A stretch of 64,000 bases of DNA from Chryseobacterium sp. T16E-39 (GCF_002216065.1 NZ_CP022282.1:2232001-2296000), one strand, 5' to 3'. Shown: positions 1 through 8,757, counted from the first letter of the stretch. Numbers and translations are program-made. Notes: generated by a model from the letters alone, not told the origin.

Positions 1-96
1 ACTAAAAAACCAATCAAAATTGCTGCTAAAAAAGTTGCTAAATTCAAAGCTGGAGCTGATTTATCTACTGCAGTTTCTGGAGCTAAGAAAAAATAA
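1..96 (+). CDS. HU-family DNA-binding protein, C-terminal end (partial)
   Basis: The frame is open from the window edge and ends in TAA at 94-96. The last 31 residues are Lys/Ala-rich, with the stretch KKVAKFKAGADLSTAV that resembles the C-terminal arm and tail of HU/IHF-type nucleoid proteins. HU bends DNA and compacts the nucleoid. A strong terminator follows directly, so this is the end of a transcript. The N-terminal part lies outside the window, so the assignment rests on a short tail; another small basic protein is possible. Confidence 0.65.
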   Translation, partial: TKKPIKIAAKKVAKFKAGADLSTAVSGAKKK

Positions 97-116
97 TCAT
101 TCAGATTAAAAAATTC

Positions 117-144
117 AAACCTCATCTTTTGATGAGGTTTTTTT
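117..144 (+). terminator. Rho-independent terminator after HU-like gene
   Basis: Inverted repeat AACCTCATC/GATGAGGTT around a TTTT loop, followed by a T-run on the + strand. It sits 20 bases after the HU-like stop codon. Confidence 0.85.
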
Positions 145-167
145 ATGTTCTTATCTTAAAGGCGTGT

Positions 168-809
168 TTACGGTGCCAAACGTGAAATCTTCCAATCCAG
201 ATCTTCAAGCTGGTAAATAATTCTGTCATGCAGCCTATTGGGTCTTCCCTGCCAGAACTCCATTTCATAAGGTCTTGCTAAATATCCGCCCCAATTCTCC
301 GGTCTTGGAACCTCATTAATTTCATACTGCTTCTCGAGTTCTTTTAATTTCTCTTCCAGAAACTCCCTGTTTGGAATAACCTGACTTTGAGGTGAAACTA
401 CAGCACCAAGCTGACTTCCTTTTGGTCTTGAGTGAAAATATCCATCACTTAAATTATCCGCGATTCTTTCCAAATCTGCCTTGATAATGATTTGTCTTTC
501 CAATGTTGGCCAGAAAAAATGAAGACATGCTTTATGGCTTTTTTCAATTGCTTTACCTTTCCTGCTGTCATAATTCGTATAAAAAATGAAACCTTCGTGG
601 GTATATGCCTTTAACAAAACCATTCTTGTTCTGGGGCAGCCGTCTTCTTCAACCGTTGAAATTGCCATTGCATTCGCCTCAGAGATTCCTGAGTTCTCCG
701 ATGCTTCAAGAAACCAGTCTCTAAATTGTTCTATCGGATTTTGTTTTATCTCACTTTCAATAAGTTGGGATTTCTCATAGACTTTTCTCTTATCATGAAG
801 GTTTTCCAT
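168..809 (-). CDS. pdxH: Pyridoxamine 5'-phosphate oxidase
   Basis: FMN-dependent oxidase that converts pyridoxamine or pyridoxine 5'-phosphate into PLP, the last step of vitamin B6 synthesis and salvage, in the cytosol. The 213-residue length is typical of PdxH. Visible family features are the N-terminal FMN-binding stretch with PRTRMVLLK (about 60-68), FYTNYDSRKGKAIEK (about 76-90), the PTLERQIII segment, and the C-terminal WGGY...EFWQGRPNRLHDR motif that contacts FMN and PLP. It is divergent from yqgE; the two starts are 24 bases apart. Its likely -7 element (TACCTTTG on the minus strand, 848-855) lies inside the beginning of yqgE. Confidence 0.95.
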   Translation of the reverse strand: MENLHDKRKVYEKSQLIESEIKQNPIEQFRDWFLEASENSGISEANAMAISTVEEDGCPRTRMVLLKAYTHEGFIFYTNYDSRKGKAIEKSHKACLHFFWPTLERQIIIKADLERIADNLSDGYFHSRPKGSQLGAVVSPQSQVIPNREFLEEKLKELEKQYEINEVPRPENWGGYLARPYEMEFWQGRPNRLHDRIIYQLEDLDWKISRLAP

Positions 810-822
810 AAATATTTTTTAT

Positions 823-830
823 TAAATTTG
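823..830 (+). promoter_or_regulatory. -7 promoter element of yqgE
   Basis: TAAATTTG matches the Bacteroidetes -7 consensus TAnnTTTG exactly. Only three bases separate it from the yqgE ATG at 834, which predicts a leaderless or nearly leaderless mRNA. Confidence 0.6.
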
Positions 831-833
831 AGT

Positions 834-1382
834 ATGCATTACTCATACAAAGGTAAAATATTAATTTCCACGCCTGATATTTCCGGAGATATTTTTTCCA
901 GATCAGTGGTCCTTATTGTAGAACATAATGAAAGCGGCGCATTTGGTTTGATCCTGAATAAAAAGAATAATCAGATGAGTGGCAAGTTCAGAAACTTTTT
1001 CGATTTCAAAATTGAGGTGTATGATGGAGGCCCGGTAGAAAATGAAAAAATATTTTTTATTGTAAAAGGCAAAAAAGTAACGGAACTTTATACAGATATT
1101 TCTGAAGGATTCTATTTAACAGAAGACATCGAGAATATCATTAGTTTAGTCCTCAGTGGTGAACTTAGTATAGATAATGTTAAAATATTTTCAGGTTACT
1201 CAGGCTGGACCGCCAATCAGCTGGATACTGAGGTTCAAAAGAAAATGTGGACCGTAGTTGATATTTATAATCTGGATTACACATTACCTAATGATCAGAC
1301 ATTATGGAAATCTATTATGCAAAACCTCGGTGGTGAATATTTACTTTGGGCCAATTCCCCGGAAGACATTTCTTTAAATTAA
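834..1382 (+). CDS. YqgE/AlgH family protein
   Basis: Member of the UPF0301 (YqgE/AlgH) family; the biochemical role is unsettled. Family features include the early GKILISTPDISGDIFSRSV stretch, ESGAFGLILNK (about 38-48), the DGGPVE segment, and the late YSGWTANQL motif. I start at 834 (MHYSYKG), giving 182 residues, the usual size. The frame is open further upstream, to 726, but that extension would run across the pdxH start, and the -7 element TAAATTTG at 823-830 places the transcription start at or next to this ATG. Confidence 0.9.
   Translation: MHYSYKGKILISTPDISGDIFSRSVVLIVEHNESGAFGLILNKKNNQMSGKFRNFFDFKIEVYDGGPVENEKIFFIVKGKKVTELYTDISEGFYLTEDIENIISLVLSGELSIDNVKIFSGYSGWTANQLDTEVQKKMWTVVDIYNLDYTLPNDQTLWKSIMQNLGGEYLLWANSPEDISLN
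848..855 (-). promoter_or_regulatory. -7 promoter element of pdxH
   Basis: CAAAGGTA on the + strand reads TACCTTTG on the minus strand, a perfect TAnnTTTG, 38 bases upstream of the pdxH start. It lies within the first codons of yqgE, so the two divergent promoters interleave. Confidence 0.55.
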
Positions 1383-1494
1383 CTCACTCGTATTCAAAAT
1401 ATCGGCCGATAAAATATTAACAAATTTTAAGCTTGCTTTAACCAATTTTTAAGAAAGAATTTACGTTCTTTGAATAACTAAAAAGTAATTGAAA

Positions 1495-1584
1495 ATGAAA
1501 ATCTTAAAACAACTCATTTTATTTTTCTTTCCGGAAGTATTTTTAACTCCTAAGCCTATCAGGGTAAAGCGAGGCAATAAATAA
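1495..1584 (+). CDS. Possible 29-residue small protein
   Basis: A short ORF in the 328-base gap after yqgE. It encodes a hydrophobic N-terminal half rich in Leu/Ile/Phe and a basic tail ending KRGNK. There is no clear promoter or ribosome site and I recognise no family. It could be a real small membrane peptide or chance. The rest of this gap shows only the terminator of the facing gene. Confidence 0.2.
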   Translation: MKILKQLILFFFPEVFLTPKPIRVKRGNK

Positions 1585-1660
1585 AATAATATTGTAAACA
1601 GACTTGCGAGTGTATTCTCAGCAAATTTTAAAAAATACAATTTCTGATTTATTCAGAATA

Positions 1661-1704
1661 AAACCCGGTAAAGGACTTTGGAACTTTTGTTGTTTACCGG
1701 GTTT
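1661..1704 (-). terminator. Terminator of the class IV aminotransferase-like gene
   Basis: Twelve-base inverted repeat AAACCCGGTAAA/TTTACCGGGTTT with a 20-base loop, followed on the minus strand by TTTTATTC. It lies just beyond the stop at 1711. Confidence 0.7.
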
Positions 1705-1710
1705 GTCAAT

Positions 1711-2520
1711 TTAAAAACTTTCTTTCCATTTTCCCACCAGTTCTGAAAACCGAGAATTTCCAAAAGTTTTATTTCTTATTTTTCCTACAGAAAACATGCC
1801 CTTTTCATCAGAAACCATTAAAATTTCTTCGGCTTTTTGAGATTCAAATGCGATGATCTCGTGTTCCTGAATATCTGCAAGGTTATTCTTATGTAAAAAA
1901 GTAACAAAATTTTCCATTAAAGGAGAAATGTAAGCACCTTCTGATTGCTTTGGAACTTTAATGACCTCACCTTCTAAAAATAATAAATTTCCGGAAGTAG
2001 ACCTTGCAATTCTTTTATTTGGATTAAGCAGGATAACGTCGTCCAGATCATTTTCCTGGGCATAAATCCCACCATATATATTCTCAGGACAATGAACTCT
2101 GATGTTGCTTAAGAGATTGTTATTGACATTAATTTCCTTAATAAGGTCTAATTCCAAGGATCTCGGATGAAGTGCCAAAACATCATCCTTTTCATCGACT
2201 TCATAAAAATAAGAAATTGATGATTTCGCCAATGTAATCCCATCTGCATTTCTAAAAACCTGAAAATTGATAATGCCATTTTTCACTCCTTTTTCTTCAA
2301 TTACTTCCTTTTGAAAAAGCAATTGAAAAAACTCAAGAGTATAAGCCAATGGAATATTCATTCTCATTTTTCTCATCGAGGCCATTAAGAAGAAATAGCA
2401 CTCTTCATCCATGATAAGTTGAGCTTCTCTTACAAAAAAAGAAACCTTGACAGCATCTCCCAACAGAAACGCTCTGTTCTTCACATTCAATCCGTTTGAT
2501 GTAAAATATTGATTTTCCAA
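1711..2520 (-). CDS. Aminotransferase class IV fold protein lacking the PLP lysine
   Basis: The 269-residue protein has the fold-type IV layout (branched-chain aminotransferase / aminodeoxychorismate lyase group): an N-terminal RAFLLGDAV segment, a MASMRKMRMNIP helix, a central region, and LDDVILLN...ARSTSGNLLFLEG followed by SEGAYISPLMENF. Where functional members carry the Schiff-base lysine (SLKTTN-like), this one reads SNIRVH, with arginine at residue 141 (codon AGA, 2098-2100), next to a one-residue gap. The GDxVFET substrate motif is also changed, to GDAVKVS. The fold assignment is firm, but normal PLP transaminase activity is doubtful. It stands alone, with its own terminator. Confidence 0.75.
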   Translation of the reverse strand: MENQYFTSNGLNVKNRAFLLGDAVKVSFFVREAQLIMDEECYFFLMASMRKMRMNIPLAYTLEFFQLLFQKEVIEEKGVKNGIINFQVFRNADGITLAKSSISYFYEVDEKDDVLALHPRSLELDLIKEINVNNNLLSNIRVHCPENIYGGIYAQENDLDDVILLNPNKRIARSTSGNLLFLEGEVIKVPKQSEGAYISPLMENFVTFLHKNNLADIQEHEIIAFESQKAEEILMVSDEKGMFSVGKIRNKTFGNSRFSELVGKWKESF

Positions 2521-2534
2521 TGTCTGATTTGTTT

Positions 2535-2564
2535 ATAAAAAAATAATGAACGATAAATCGTTCA
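2535..2564 (-). terminator. Terminator after START-like gene
   Basis: Perfect hairpin TGAACGAT-AA-ATCGTTCA (2547-2564), followed on the minus strand by a T-rich run. Confidence 0.7.
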
Positions 2565-2593
2565 TCAGTTTTATCATTTTGTACAGCCTGCCA

Positions 2594-2980
2594 TTAAGCT
2601 GCACCTAATTTTATTCTTAGATTTTCAATAAGATTTTCCCAATACATTGCATTTTCCTCTTCATTCCCTTCTTCACAAAAGTCTGTAATATTCAAAGCTA
2701 AATCCTCAGTAATATCATCAATTGTGATTGTCATTTCAAAGAAATTCTTTGTCCCTTCATCTTCCTCCCATCTGAAACGTACGAAACCTTCTGGCTTATA
2801 TCTAATCAAAGTGGCCTTTTCAGCAGGGCCTCCTCCCCAGCTAAAAAAGAAGTCATCCCCTTTCTCTACTACCTCATCTGCAAACCATTCAGATAGTCCT
2901 TCTGCAGTCGCCAGATACTCATATAAAATCTCTGAAAGACAATGCATTGGGAATTCGTAATGGACTTTAAGTTTCGCCAT
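2594..2980 (-). CDS. START-like / SRPBCC domain protein
   Basis: Small soluble protein of 128 residues with the helix-grip (AHSA1/START-like) texture: an early YEFPMHCLSEILYEYL segment, GLSEWFADEV (about 28-37), FFFSWGGG (about 44-51), and VRFRWEEDEG. It is widespread as a single-copy gene in Bacteroidetes. The fold binds hydrophobic ligands or acts as a co-chaperone, but no precise function is known for this subgroup. It has its own downstream hairpin and is probably monocistronic. Confidence 0.85.
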   Translation of the reverse strand: MAKLKVHYEFPMHCLSEILYEYLATAEGLSEWFADEVVEKGDDFFFSWGGGPAEKATLIRYKPEGFVRFRWEEDEGTKNFFEMTITIDDITEDLALNITDFCEEGNEEENAMYWENLIENLRIKLGAA

Positions 2981-3134
2981 ATAATCTTTGTTTTATCGTC
3001 CCGCAATATATAAATTAATTTTTTTATTACACAAAAATGTATTTACTTTTTTATACAATCCGCATGATATTTATCACAGATGTCAAATCCAAAACATACA
3101 AAGCTTTAAATGCAAAAACATGTAATGCACAACA

Positions 3135-3164
3135 TAAAAAAATCTCTTCTTTCTAAGAAGAGAT
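3135..3164 (-). terminator. Terminator after class III aminotransferase gene
   Basis: ATCTCTTCTT/AAGAAGAGAT hairpin with a three-base loop (3142-3164), then a T-run on the minus strand, directly after the stop codon at 3171. Confidence 0.85.
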
Positions 3165-3170
3165 CTATAT

Positions 3171-4352
3171 TTAATTTTCGTTCAAAACATCAAGAATAAT
3201 CTGACATCCTTCTCTTATTTCATCAAGAGATATCGTTAATGGTGGAGAAATTCTCAAATATTCATTTCTGTAGAGTTGCCAAAATAAAACAAGCCCTTTT
3301 TGCATACATTTCTGAGCTACTTTTAAGGTATATTCCGGGGCTCCTAAGTTCACAGCCAGCATGAGACCCCGCCCATTGATGTTTTCGATCTTAGGATGTA
3401 CCAGCAGCTCTCTAAAGAGTCTTTCTTTCTCATCTACCTCATCCATCAATCCACTTTCTAGAATTTCTTTAAGTGTTGCATGACTTGCAGCTGCAATAAG
3501 TGGGTTTCCACCAAAAGTAGTGATATGACCTAATTTAGGCGAGTGAGATAAGCAATCCATTATTTCCTTAGAACTCATAAATGCTCCAACAGGAACACCT
3601 CCGCCCATTCCTTTTCCCATCACCAGGATATCCGGAACAATGCCATAATGCTCAAATGAAAACAACTTACCGGTCCTTCCGAATCCTGGCTGTATCTCAT
3701 CCAGAATAAGCAAAGCTCCCACTTGTTCACATCTTTCTTTTAGGCTTTTTAGATAATCATTCTGAGGGACCAAAAATCCTGCGGCTCCCTGTATGGTTTC
3801 TAAAATTACACAGGCTGTTTTCTCCGTAATCTTATTTAAATCATTTTGATTATTGAATTCAATAAAAGACACCATAGGTAACAAGGGGCGAAATTCCCTT
3901 TTATGATATTCATTTCCGGAAACACTTAACGCTCCGTGGGTATTTCCATGGTATGAATCTTTAAAAGAAATGATCTCTTCCCTTCCCGTATATCTTTTGG
4001 CCAGTTTCAGGCTTCCATCAATAGCTTCTGCGCCACTGTTTACCAGGTAAGTAATCTCAAGGGGATCAGGAGTTGATTCAGCTAGCAGCTTACATAATGC
4101 TACAGGTTGATCTTGTGCATATTCCCCATATACCATAACATGAAGATATCGATCAGCCTGTTCTTTGATCGCATTGACAATTTTAGGGTGAGAATGTCCC
4201 AATGTATTAGCAGAAACACCTGCTACGAAATCAAGATACTTTTTCCCATCCGTCCCGAAAATATAACTTCCTTCTGCTTTTTCCACTTCGAACCCTGCGG
4301 CAAATTGCGTCGTCTGCGCCTGATATGTAAAGAAATCTTTCTGCAATTTCAT
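3171..4352 (-). CDS. Class III (ornithine/acetylornithine-like) aminotransferase
   Basis: PLP-dependent class III aminotransferase of the aspartate aminotransferase family (ornithine-, acetylornithine- and 4-aminobutyrate-type enzymes). Features: NSGAEAIDGSLKLAKRYTGR cofactor-binding stretch, SYHGNTHGALS, LILDEIQPGFGRTG (PLP-contacting Asp), and the catalytic lysine in VMGKGMGGG. The exact amino donor is not readable. I use the ATG at 4352 (MKLQKDFF, 393 residues) rather than the upstream ATG at 4385, because a perfect -7 element (TAGCTTTG, 4370-4377) lies between them, so a transcript from it would not contain the longer start. Confidence 0.88.
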   Translation of the reverse strand: MKLQKDFFTYQAQTTQFAAGFEVEKAEGSYIFGTDGKKYLDFVAGVSANTLGHSHPKIVNAIKEQADRYLHVMVYGEYAQDQPVALCKLLAESTPDPLEITYLVNSGAEAIDGSLKLAKRYTGREEIISFKDSYHGNTHGALSVSGNEYHKREFRPLLPMVSFIEFNNQNDLNKITEKTACVILETIQGAAGFLVPQNDYLKSLKERCEQVGALLILDEIQPGFGRTGKLFSFEHYGIVPDILVMGKGMGGGVPVGAFMSSKEIMDCLSHSPKLGHITTFGGNPLIAAASHATLKEILESGLMDEVDEKERLFRELLVHPKIENINGRGLMLAVNLGAPEYTLKVAQKCMQKGLVLFWQLYRNEYLRISPPLTISLDEIREGCQIILDVLNEN

Positions 4353-4369
4353 TTCAATAAAAATTTTAG

Positions 4370-4377
4370 CAAAGCTA
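4370..4377 (-). promoter_or_regulatory. -7 element of class III aminotransferase gene
   Basis: TAGCTTTG on the minus strand, 17 bases upstream of the chosen ATG at 4352. It rules against the longer reading from 4385. Confidence 0.6.
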
Positions 4378-4413
4378 AAAAACATTCATTAAACACCGAA
4401 ATTATCAACACAT

Positions 4414-4441
4414 AAAAAAGGTCAACTTTTCAGTTGACCTT
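4414..4441 (-). terminator. Terminator of the fur-ostA operon
   Basis: AAGGTCAAC/GTTGACCTT hairpin (4418-4441) with an A-run on its left, read as a T-run on the minus strand. It lies 20 bases past the ostA-like stop codon. Confidence 0.85.
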
Positions 4442-4460
4442 CTGTTATATATTTAAAAAT

Positions 4461-6203
4461 TTATTTTCGAACTCTCTTCGGTTTTTTAGCTTCCTCCTTC
4501 GCTTTCTCTTTATCAATAGCTTCTTTAGCCTGATCATACAGCTTGTTGTCCGCCTCATACTTTATCTCTTCATATCCAGGCGTATCCACAAGAATATCCT
4601 GCCATTTCCGGATCCTGTCCTTCGTATTCCAATTGAAGTCCTGGAATTTTCTTCTAGCCGGCTCTATCTTACTCATAGGATATGTGTCAGAATTAGCACC
4701 AATATTACAGGAAACAATCTGAAGCACTCTATTTTCAAACATCGCATCTATAATTCCACATGAAGTCAATGTAATTCCGATTCTTTCATTCTCCTTTGTC
4801 TTTTCATTGAAATCATCTGCATAACTTATAGACTGGGCATTCCCAATAACTTTAGTCTCTCTTACTTCGCTTTTCTCGTAATAAACGGTCATCAGCTTTC
4901 CTTTCACCTGATTGAATTCATCTTTAAGATTCAATGAATCAACTTTACTTATAGCGAAAGCATTTCCGATTACTTTAAGGGAATCCAGTTCTTCGGTAGC
5001 TGAATTAAAATAAGCTTCTATTTTATCTCCGGTTACCTGCTTCTCTCCGCTCCACAAAATAGGTGCAGTATACATATGCATAATACCATCCGTTTCGTTG
5101 AATGCAATTGAATCGGCTCTTCCCTGAGCATTGGACTTATAGAAACGTCCTTTTCTGAATGCTCTTAAGAAGCTTTTTTTCTTTGTAGCATCTGTCTCAT
5201 CAGGCTTCTGATAAGAGACAATTTTTTCAGCTGCAAAATAGATAGAATCTTTCTCAAGAATCTTGACCGCGTATGGGCTTTTGGTAATCATAGAAGAATC
5301 TTTCTTTTGAAAAATTTCTCCATATCCCCCTTTTACATATCTTTTTTCCTTAGGATCATCAAGGGTTACATTTCCTGTAGCCGTTCCAAATCCGGTAAAC
5401 TGATTAAAATACATATCATCACCTGTAAGTATCTTATCATTATAATGTATTCTGGAATTCTTATTAAGATAAGCTTCCTTAGAATTCATTTTGTAGGTTC
5501 CCCTTTCGGTATATATATAATTCTTTGGATTAACACGATTGGTTATGGTAGTTGGCCCAAAAAATTCAGCAACCTTGGTGTTCTGATTTTGTTTGATATT
5601 GGGACCTTCAATAATATAATCCGGGGTATCTATTTTTACATTTCCGACAAAATCTATCATCTTGGTATCCAGAAAATAGGTAGCAGATTTTGTGTACATC
5701 ACATTCTGTCCATCAGAAATAGTTCCGCCGGTATTAAAGTAGGCAAGATTGGAAAGTTTATCATAATACAGGATATCTGTCCTGATTGTTTGCTTAGGGT
5801 CTGTAAGAACTACATTCTTTCTGGCAACTCCCTTCTGAGTGTTTCCATCATATTCCATTTCTCCTGCAGTAATCACAGAACCATCTGTATTCTGGAGTCT
5901 TGCATTTCCTATTGCTTTTGCAAAGTTCTCTTCATTGTACAAAACCACCTCATCTGCAGTAAGGATAGAACCCTGATTTTCTATTTTTACATTCCCTTCA
6001 AGATATTGATTGCCATCATATTTTGCCGGATCTTTTTTTACAAAATCAGCATGGATAATTTTAATTTTATCTTCGGGCTTTGTTTGCTGGGGGGCATTTT
6101 TTACAGGGACTTTTAAATAAGGATCCCTTTGCGCAGGTTTTTGTTGATCTTGCGCAAAAATAAAAGTAGAAACAAAGAATATCAGAAAAAGAATCAGTCT
6201 CAT
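4461..6203 (-). CDS. OstA/LptA-like outer-membrane biogenesis protein
   Basis: A 580-residue exported protein with a signal peptide (MRLILFLIFFVSTFIFAQ) and repeated OstA-domain beta-strands: DGNQYLEGNVKIENQGSILT near residue 65, YDGNTQKGVARKNVVLTD, and VDTPDYIIEGP. Such proteins shuttle or assemble lipopolysaccharide across the periplasm (LptA/LptD N-domain jelly-roll). It is much longer than LptA and has a basic C-terminal tail (EEAKKPKRVRK), as in Bacteroidetes OstA-like proteins. It starts three bases after the Fur-family gene and shares its promoter. Confidence 0.82.
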   Translation of the reverse strand: MRLILFLIFFVSTFIFAQDQQKPAQRDPYLKVPVKNAPQQTKPEDKIKIIHADFVKKDPAKYDGNQYLEGNVKIENQGSILTADEVVLYNEENFAKAIGNARLQNTDGSVITAGEMEYDGNTQKGVARKNVVLTDPKQTIRTDILYYDKLSNLAYFNTGGTISDGQNVMYTKSATYFLDTKMIDFVGNVKIDTPDYIIEGPNIKQNQNTKVAEFFGPTTITNRVNPKNYIYTERGTYKMNSKEAYLNKNSRIHYNDKILTGDDMYFNQFTGFGTATGNVTLDDPKEKRYVKGGYGEIFQKKDSSMITKSPYAVKILEKDSIYFAAEKIVSYQKPDETDATKKKSFLRAFRKGRFYKSNAQGRADSIAFNETDGIMHMYTAPILWSGEKQVTGDKIEAYFNSATEELDSLKVIGNAFAISKVDSLNLKDEFNQVKGKLMTVYYEKSEVRETKVIGNAQSISYADDFNEKTKENERIGITLTSCGIIDAMFENRVLQIVSCNIGANSDTYPMSKIEPARRKFQDFNWNTKDRIRKWQDILVDTPGYEEIKYEADNKLYDQAKEAIDKEKAKEEAKKPKRVRK

Positions 6204-6206
6204 TGA

Positions 6207-6680
6207 TTAGTCATTCTTAATGCCATAAAAATACAGCGAATGAGAATCAATTTTTACGCCAAAAGCATCTTCAATTGCTTCTTTGATCCCTTGAATTCTA
6301 GGATCACAAAACTCAATGATCTCTTCAATCTCTTTGTCTGAATCTTTTTTGTAGATCACTAAATGATCATGTTGCTTATCAAAATAAGATTTTTCATAAG
6401 ATGAAGAAGTCAGTGTCTTTTCTCCAAACTGGTGTTTACGAATTAGCCCTGCATCCAGGAAGATCTCGATTGTATTATAAATTGTTGCTTTAGAAACATG
6501 ATATTTCTTTTGCATCATCAAAAGATACAAGTCGTCCACATTGAAGTGATGATCCATATTATAGATCTCTTCCAATATGGTGTATCTCTCAGGAGTGTTT
6601 CGGAAACCTTTTTCTAATAAGTAGTTTCTCAAAACATCTTTGATAAGAGCTATATTTTTTTCTTTTTGTATAGTATCCAT
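6207..6680 (-). CDS. Fur-family transcriptional regulator
   Basis: Metal- or peroxide-responsive winged-helix repressor of 157 residues. The DNA-binding part contains RNTPERYTILEEIY (about 27-40) and VSKATIYNTIEIFLDAGLIRKH, the Fur recognition helix. The dimerisation part contains the metal-binding HDHLVI and DSHSLYFYG segments. No CxxC pairs are seen, so the structural zinc site of classical Fur/PerR/Zur appears absent. Ferric, zinc or peroxide specificity cannot be read. It is the first gene of an operon with the OstA-like gene; the -7 element is at 6696-6703. Confidence 0.88.
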   Translation of the reverse strand: MDTIQKEKNIALIKDVLRNYLLEKGFRNTPERYTILEEIYNMDHHFNVDDLYLLMMQKKYHVSKATIYNTIEIFLDAGLIRKHQFGEKTLTSSSYEKSYFDKQHDHLVIYKKDSDKEIEEIIEFCDPRIQGIKEAIEDAFGVKIDSHSLYFYGIKND

Positions 6681-6695
6681 TAAAATAATTATCTA

Positions 6696-6703
6696 CAAAT
6701 TTA
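6696..6703 (-). promoter_or_regulatory. -7 element of the fur-ostA operon
   Basis: CAAATTTA on the + strand, TAAATTTG on the minus strand, 15 bases upstream of the start at 6680. Confidence 0.55.
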
Positions 6704-6745
6704 TTAATTTTTATTTAAATAGATAGTATGCTTATAGAGTGATGC

Positions 6746-8737
6746 TTAGAAGTTATGACGTAAAAATCCAGCTTGTTCTATTTTTTTGTCATATAATGTT
6801 TCCTCAGTGATCGGTGCAGATTCTACCACAACATTGTGTGAAGTGACGCCCCAGGACTTAAAATCATCACTACCGATATACTTCACAAAATTGTAAATAT
6901 TAAGGATAATCTTCTGTTTAACCGTTAAAAGTATATCGTTGATATATGTATTATCTATAATCACATATTTAAGATCCGGAGGTATATTATGAGCCCTAAG
7001 AGAAGGATGGCTACTTCTTGATGGAATTGTTCCATCTGCCATAAGATCCTTTAAAACCATTCCGAAATAATCATTTATTCTGCGGTCTACTTTAAAACCT
7101 AAAAGGAAGTTAACTTTAAAAACGGTTCCCGGTAATATTTCGTCTACTGTATATTTGAAAGTATATGGATCTTCCTGGTTAACGATACTTAAAACAAAAT
7201 AATGATCAGCTCTTTTGGGTTGTTTTTTTATAATGGAATAAATGATTTTAGATTCTACTTCATCATTTCTCTTTGCCCGGCTTAGGTAAGCAAGATTCGT
7301 AGCATATTTAGGTATACTTTCATCCAGCTTCATATCTTTTATAATAGATACATATTTATCGATCTTTACGTATTGTATAAAATTAGCTTTGATCAACCTT
7401 CCATTATACCACGCATACATACATACCATTATAAATCCACCCAGTACCATTGTCAGCCAACCTCCATCAACAAATTTAATGACATTAGCATAGAAAAAAC
7501 CAGATTCAAGGAAAAGGTATACTGCTCCAAATCCTATGATGAAGAATTTACTTACCCTCGTTCGGCTTAACCAGAACAATAATAAGATGGTTGTCATCAA
7601 CATAGTTATGGTAATTGTCAAACCATACGCAGCTTCCATCCGTTCAGATTTCTGAAAGAATATAACCACCACAAAACAAAATGCCATCAGTCCCCAGTTT
7701 ACCCCGGGAATATACATCTGTCCCTTTATCCCTGAAGGATATTCTATATGCTGATTAGGCCAAAATGAAACGGACATCGCCTCAGAAAACATCGTAAACG
7801 ATCCTGTAATTACTGCCTGACTGGCAATGATCGCTGCTCCGGTCGCCAGGATTACACCTGGTAAAACAGCCCATTGAGGCATGATTCCAAAGAAAGGATT
7901 TACCCCGTTAAAAACCTGATGATAGTTATCCAATAACCAAGCTCCCTGCCCTAGATAATTCAAAATAAGCATCAGTTTTACAAAAACCCAGCTTATTCTA
8001 ATATTTTTTGCACCACAGTGTCCTAAATCCGAATATAATGCTTCAGCACCCGTTGTACAAAGGAAGACAGCTCCCATGATTACAATAGCACTCGGAGAAT
8101 GGGTAATCAGATTATAGGCGTATAGCGGGTTAAATGCTCTTATAATTTCGAAATGATCGAAAAGATGAATTGATCCGAAAATTCCCAAGGCCAGGAACCA
8201 CGTTACCATGACCGGTCCAAAGAACTTTCCAATAGAAGCAGTTCCAAACTGCTGTACTACAAAGACCACAAACAGAATCACGAGAGTAATGAGGACTACC
8301 GGAGTTTCGGGATTGTATATTTTTAATCCTTCAATAGCAGACATTACCGTTAATGAAGGAGTAATAACACTATCTGCAACAAGTGTTGCTGCACCAATAA
8401 TGGCGACGACATAGAGCCATTTTTTCTTAAGCTTTTTTACCAGTGAATAAAGAGCTAAAATTCCGCCTTCACCTTTGTTATCAGCTCTTAAAGCAATAAT
8501 TACATACTTTATCGTAGTTTGAAGTGTCAGTGTCCAGATGATACATGAAAGAGCACCTTCAATATATTCATCAAATGGCATCGTTGCACCACCTTTTCGG
8601 GCATTTACAATTGCCTTCATTACGTATAATGGTGATGTACCAATATCCCCGAAAACGATTCCGAGAGATACAATAACCCCTACAAATGAAAGCTTCTTTA
8701 GGTCAAAATGATGACCACCCTCTGTAACTTCTGCCAT
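6746..8737 (-). CDS. kup: KUP-type potassium uptake transporter
   Basis: Inner-membrane K+/H+ symporter of the KUP/HAK/KT family. The N-terminus shows the family hallmark GIVFGDIGTSPLYV (about 26-39) followed by about a dozen hydrophobic segments up to residue 450, including GGILALYSLV and the EALYSDLGHCG motif. A soluble C-terminal domain makes up the last 200 residues. Length 663 is close to the usual 620-670. A -7 element TAGATTTG lies 20 bases upstream (8758-8765). It is separate from the fur-ostA operon; no c-di-AMP riboswitch was recognised in the leader. Confidence 0.95.
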   Translation of the reverse strand: MAEVTEGGHHFDLKKLSFVGVIVSLGIVFGDIGTSPLYVMKAIVNARKGGATMPFDEYIEGALSCIIWTLTLQTTIKYVIIALRADNKGEGGILALYSLVKKLKKKWLYVVAIIGAATLVADSVITPSLTVMSAIEGLKIYNPETPVVLITLVILFVVFVVQQFGTASIGKFFGPVMVTWFLALGIFGSIHLFDHFEIIRAFNPLYAYNLITHSPSAIVIMGAVFLCTTGAEALYSDLGHCGAKNIRISWVFVKLMLILNYLGQGAWLLDNYHQVFNGVNPFFGIMPQWAVLPGVILATGAAIIASQAVITGSFTMFSEAMSVSFWPNQHIEYPSGIKGQMYIPGVNWGLMAFCFVVVIFFQKSERMEAAYGLTITITMLMTTILLLFWLSRTRVSKFFIIGFGAVYLFLESGFFYANVIKFVDGGWLTMVLGGFIMVCMYAWYNGRLIKANFIQYVKIDKYVSIIKDMKLDESIPKYATNLAYLSRAKRNDEVESKIIYSIIKKQPKRADHYFVLSIVNQEDPYTFKYTVDEILPGTVFKVNFLLGFKVDRRINDYFGMVLKDLMADGTIPSRSSHPSLRAHNIPPDLKYVIIDNTYINDILLTVKQKIILNIYNFVKYIGSDDFKSWGVTSHNVVVESAPITEETLYDKKIEQAGFLRHNF

Positions 8738-8757
8738 ATCAGCTAATTTTAAAAGCG

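Noticed and set aside
726..833. N-terminal extension of YqgE
   Set aside because: It would overlap the pdxH start and its -7 element lies beyond it, at 823-830.
1385..1660. Possible tRNA or structured RNA in the gap after yqgE
   Set aside because: No cloverleaf, T-loop sequence or conserved riboswitch element could be made out.
5307..6116. Open frame of 269 codons on the + strand
   Set aside because: It lies wholly inside the OstA-like gene on the other strand, has low-complexity Ile/Lys composition and no family features.
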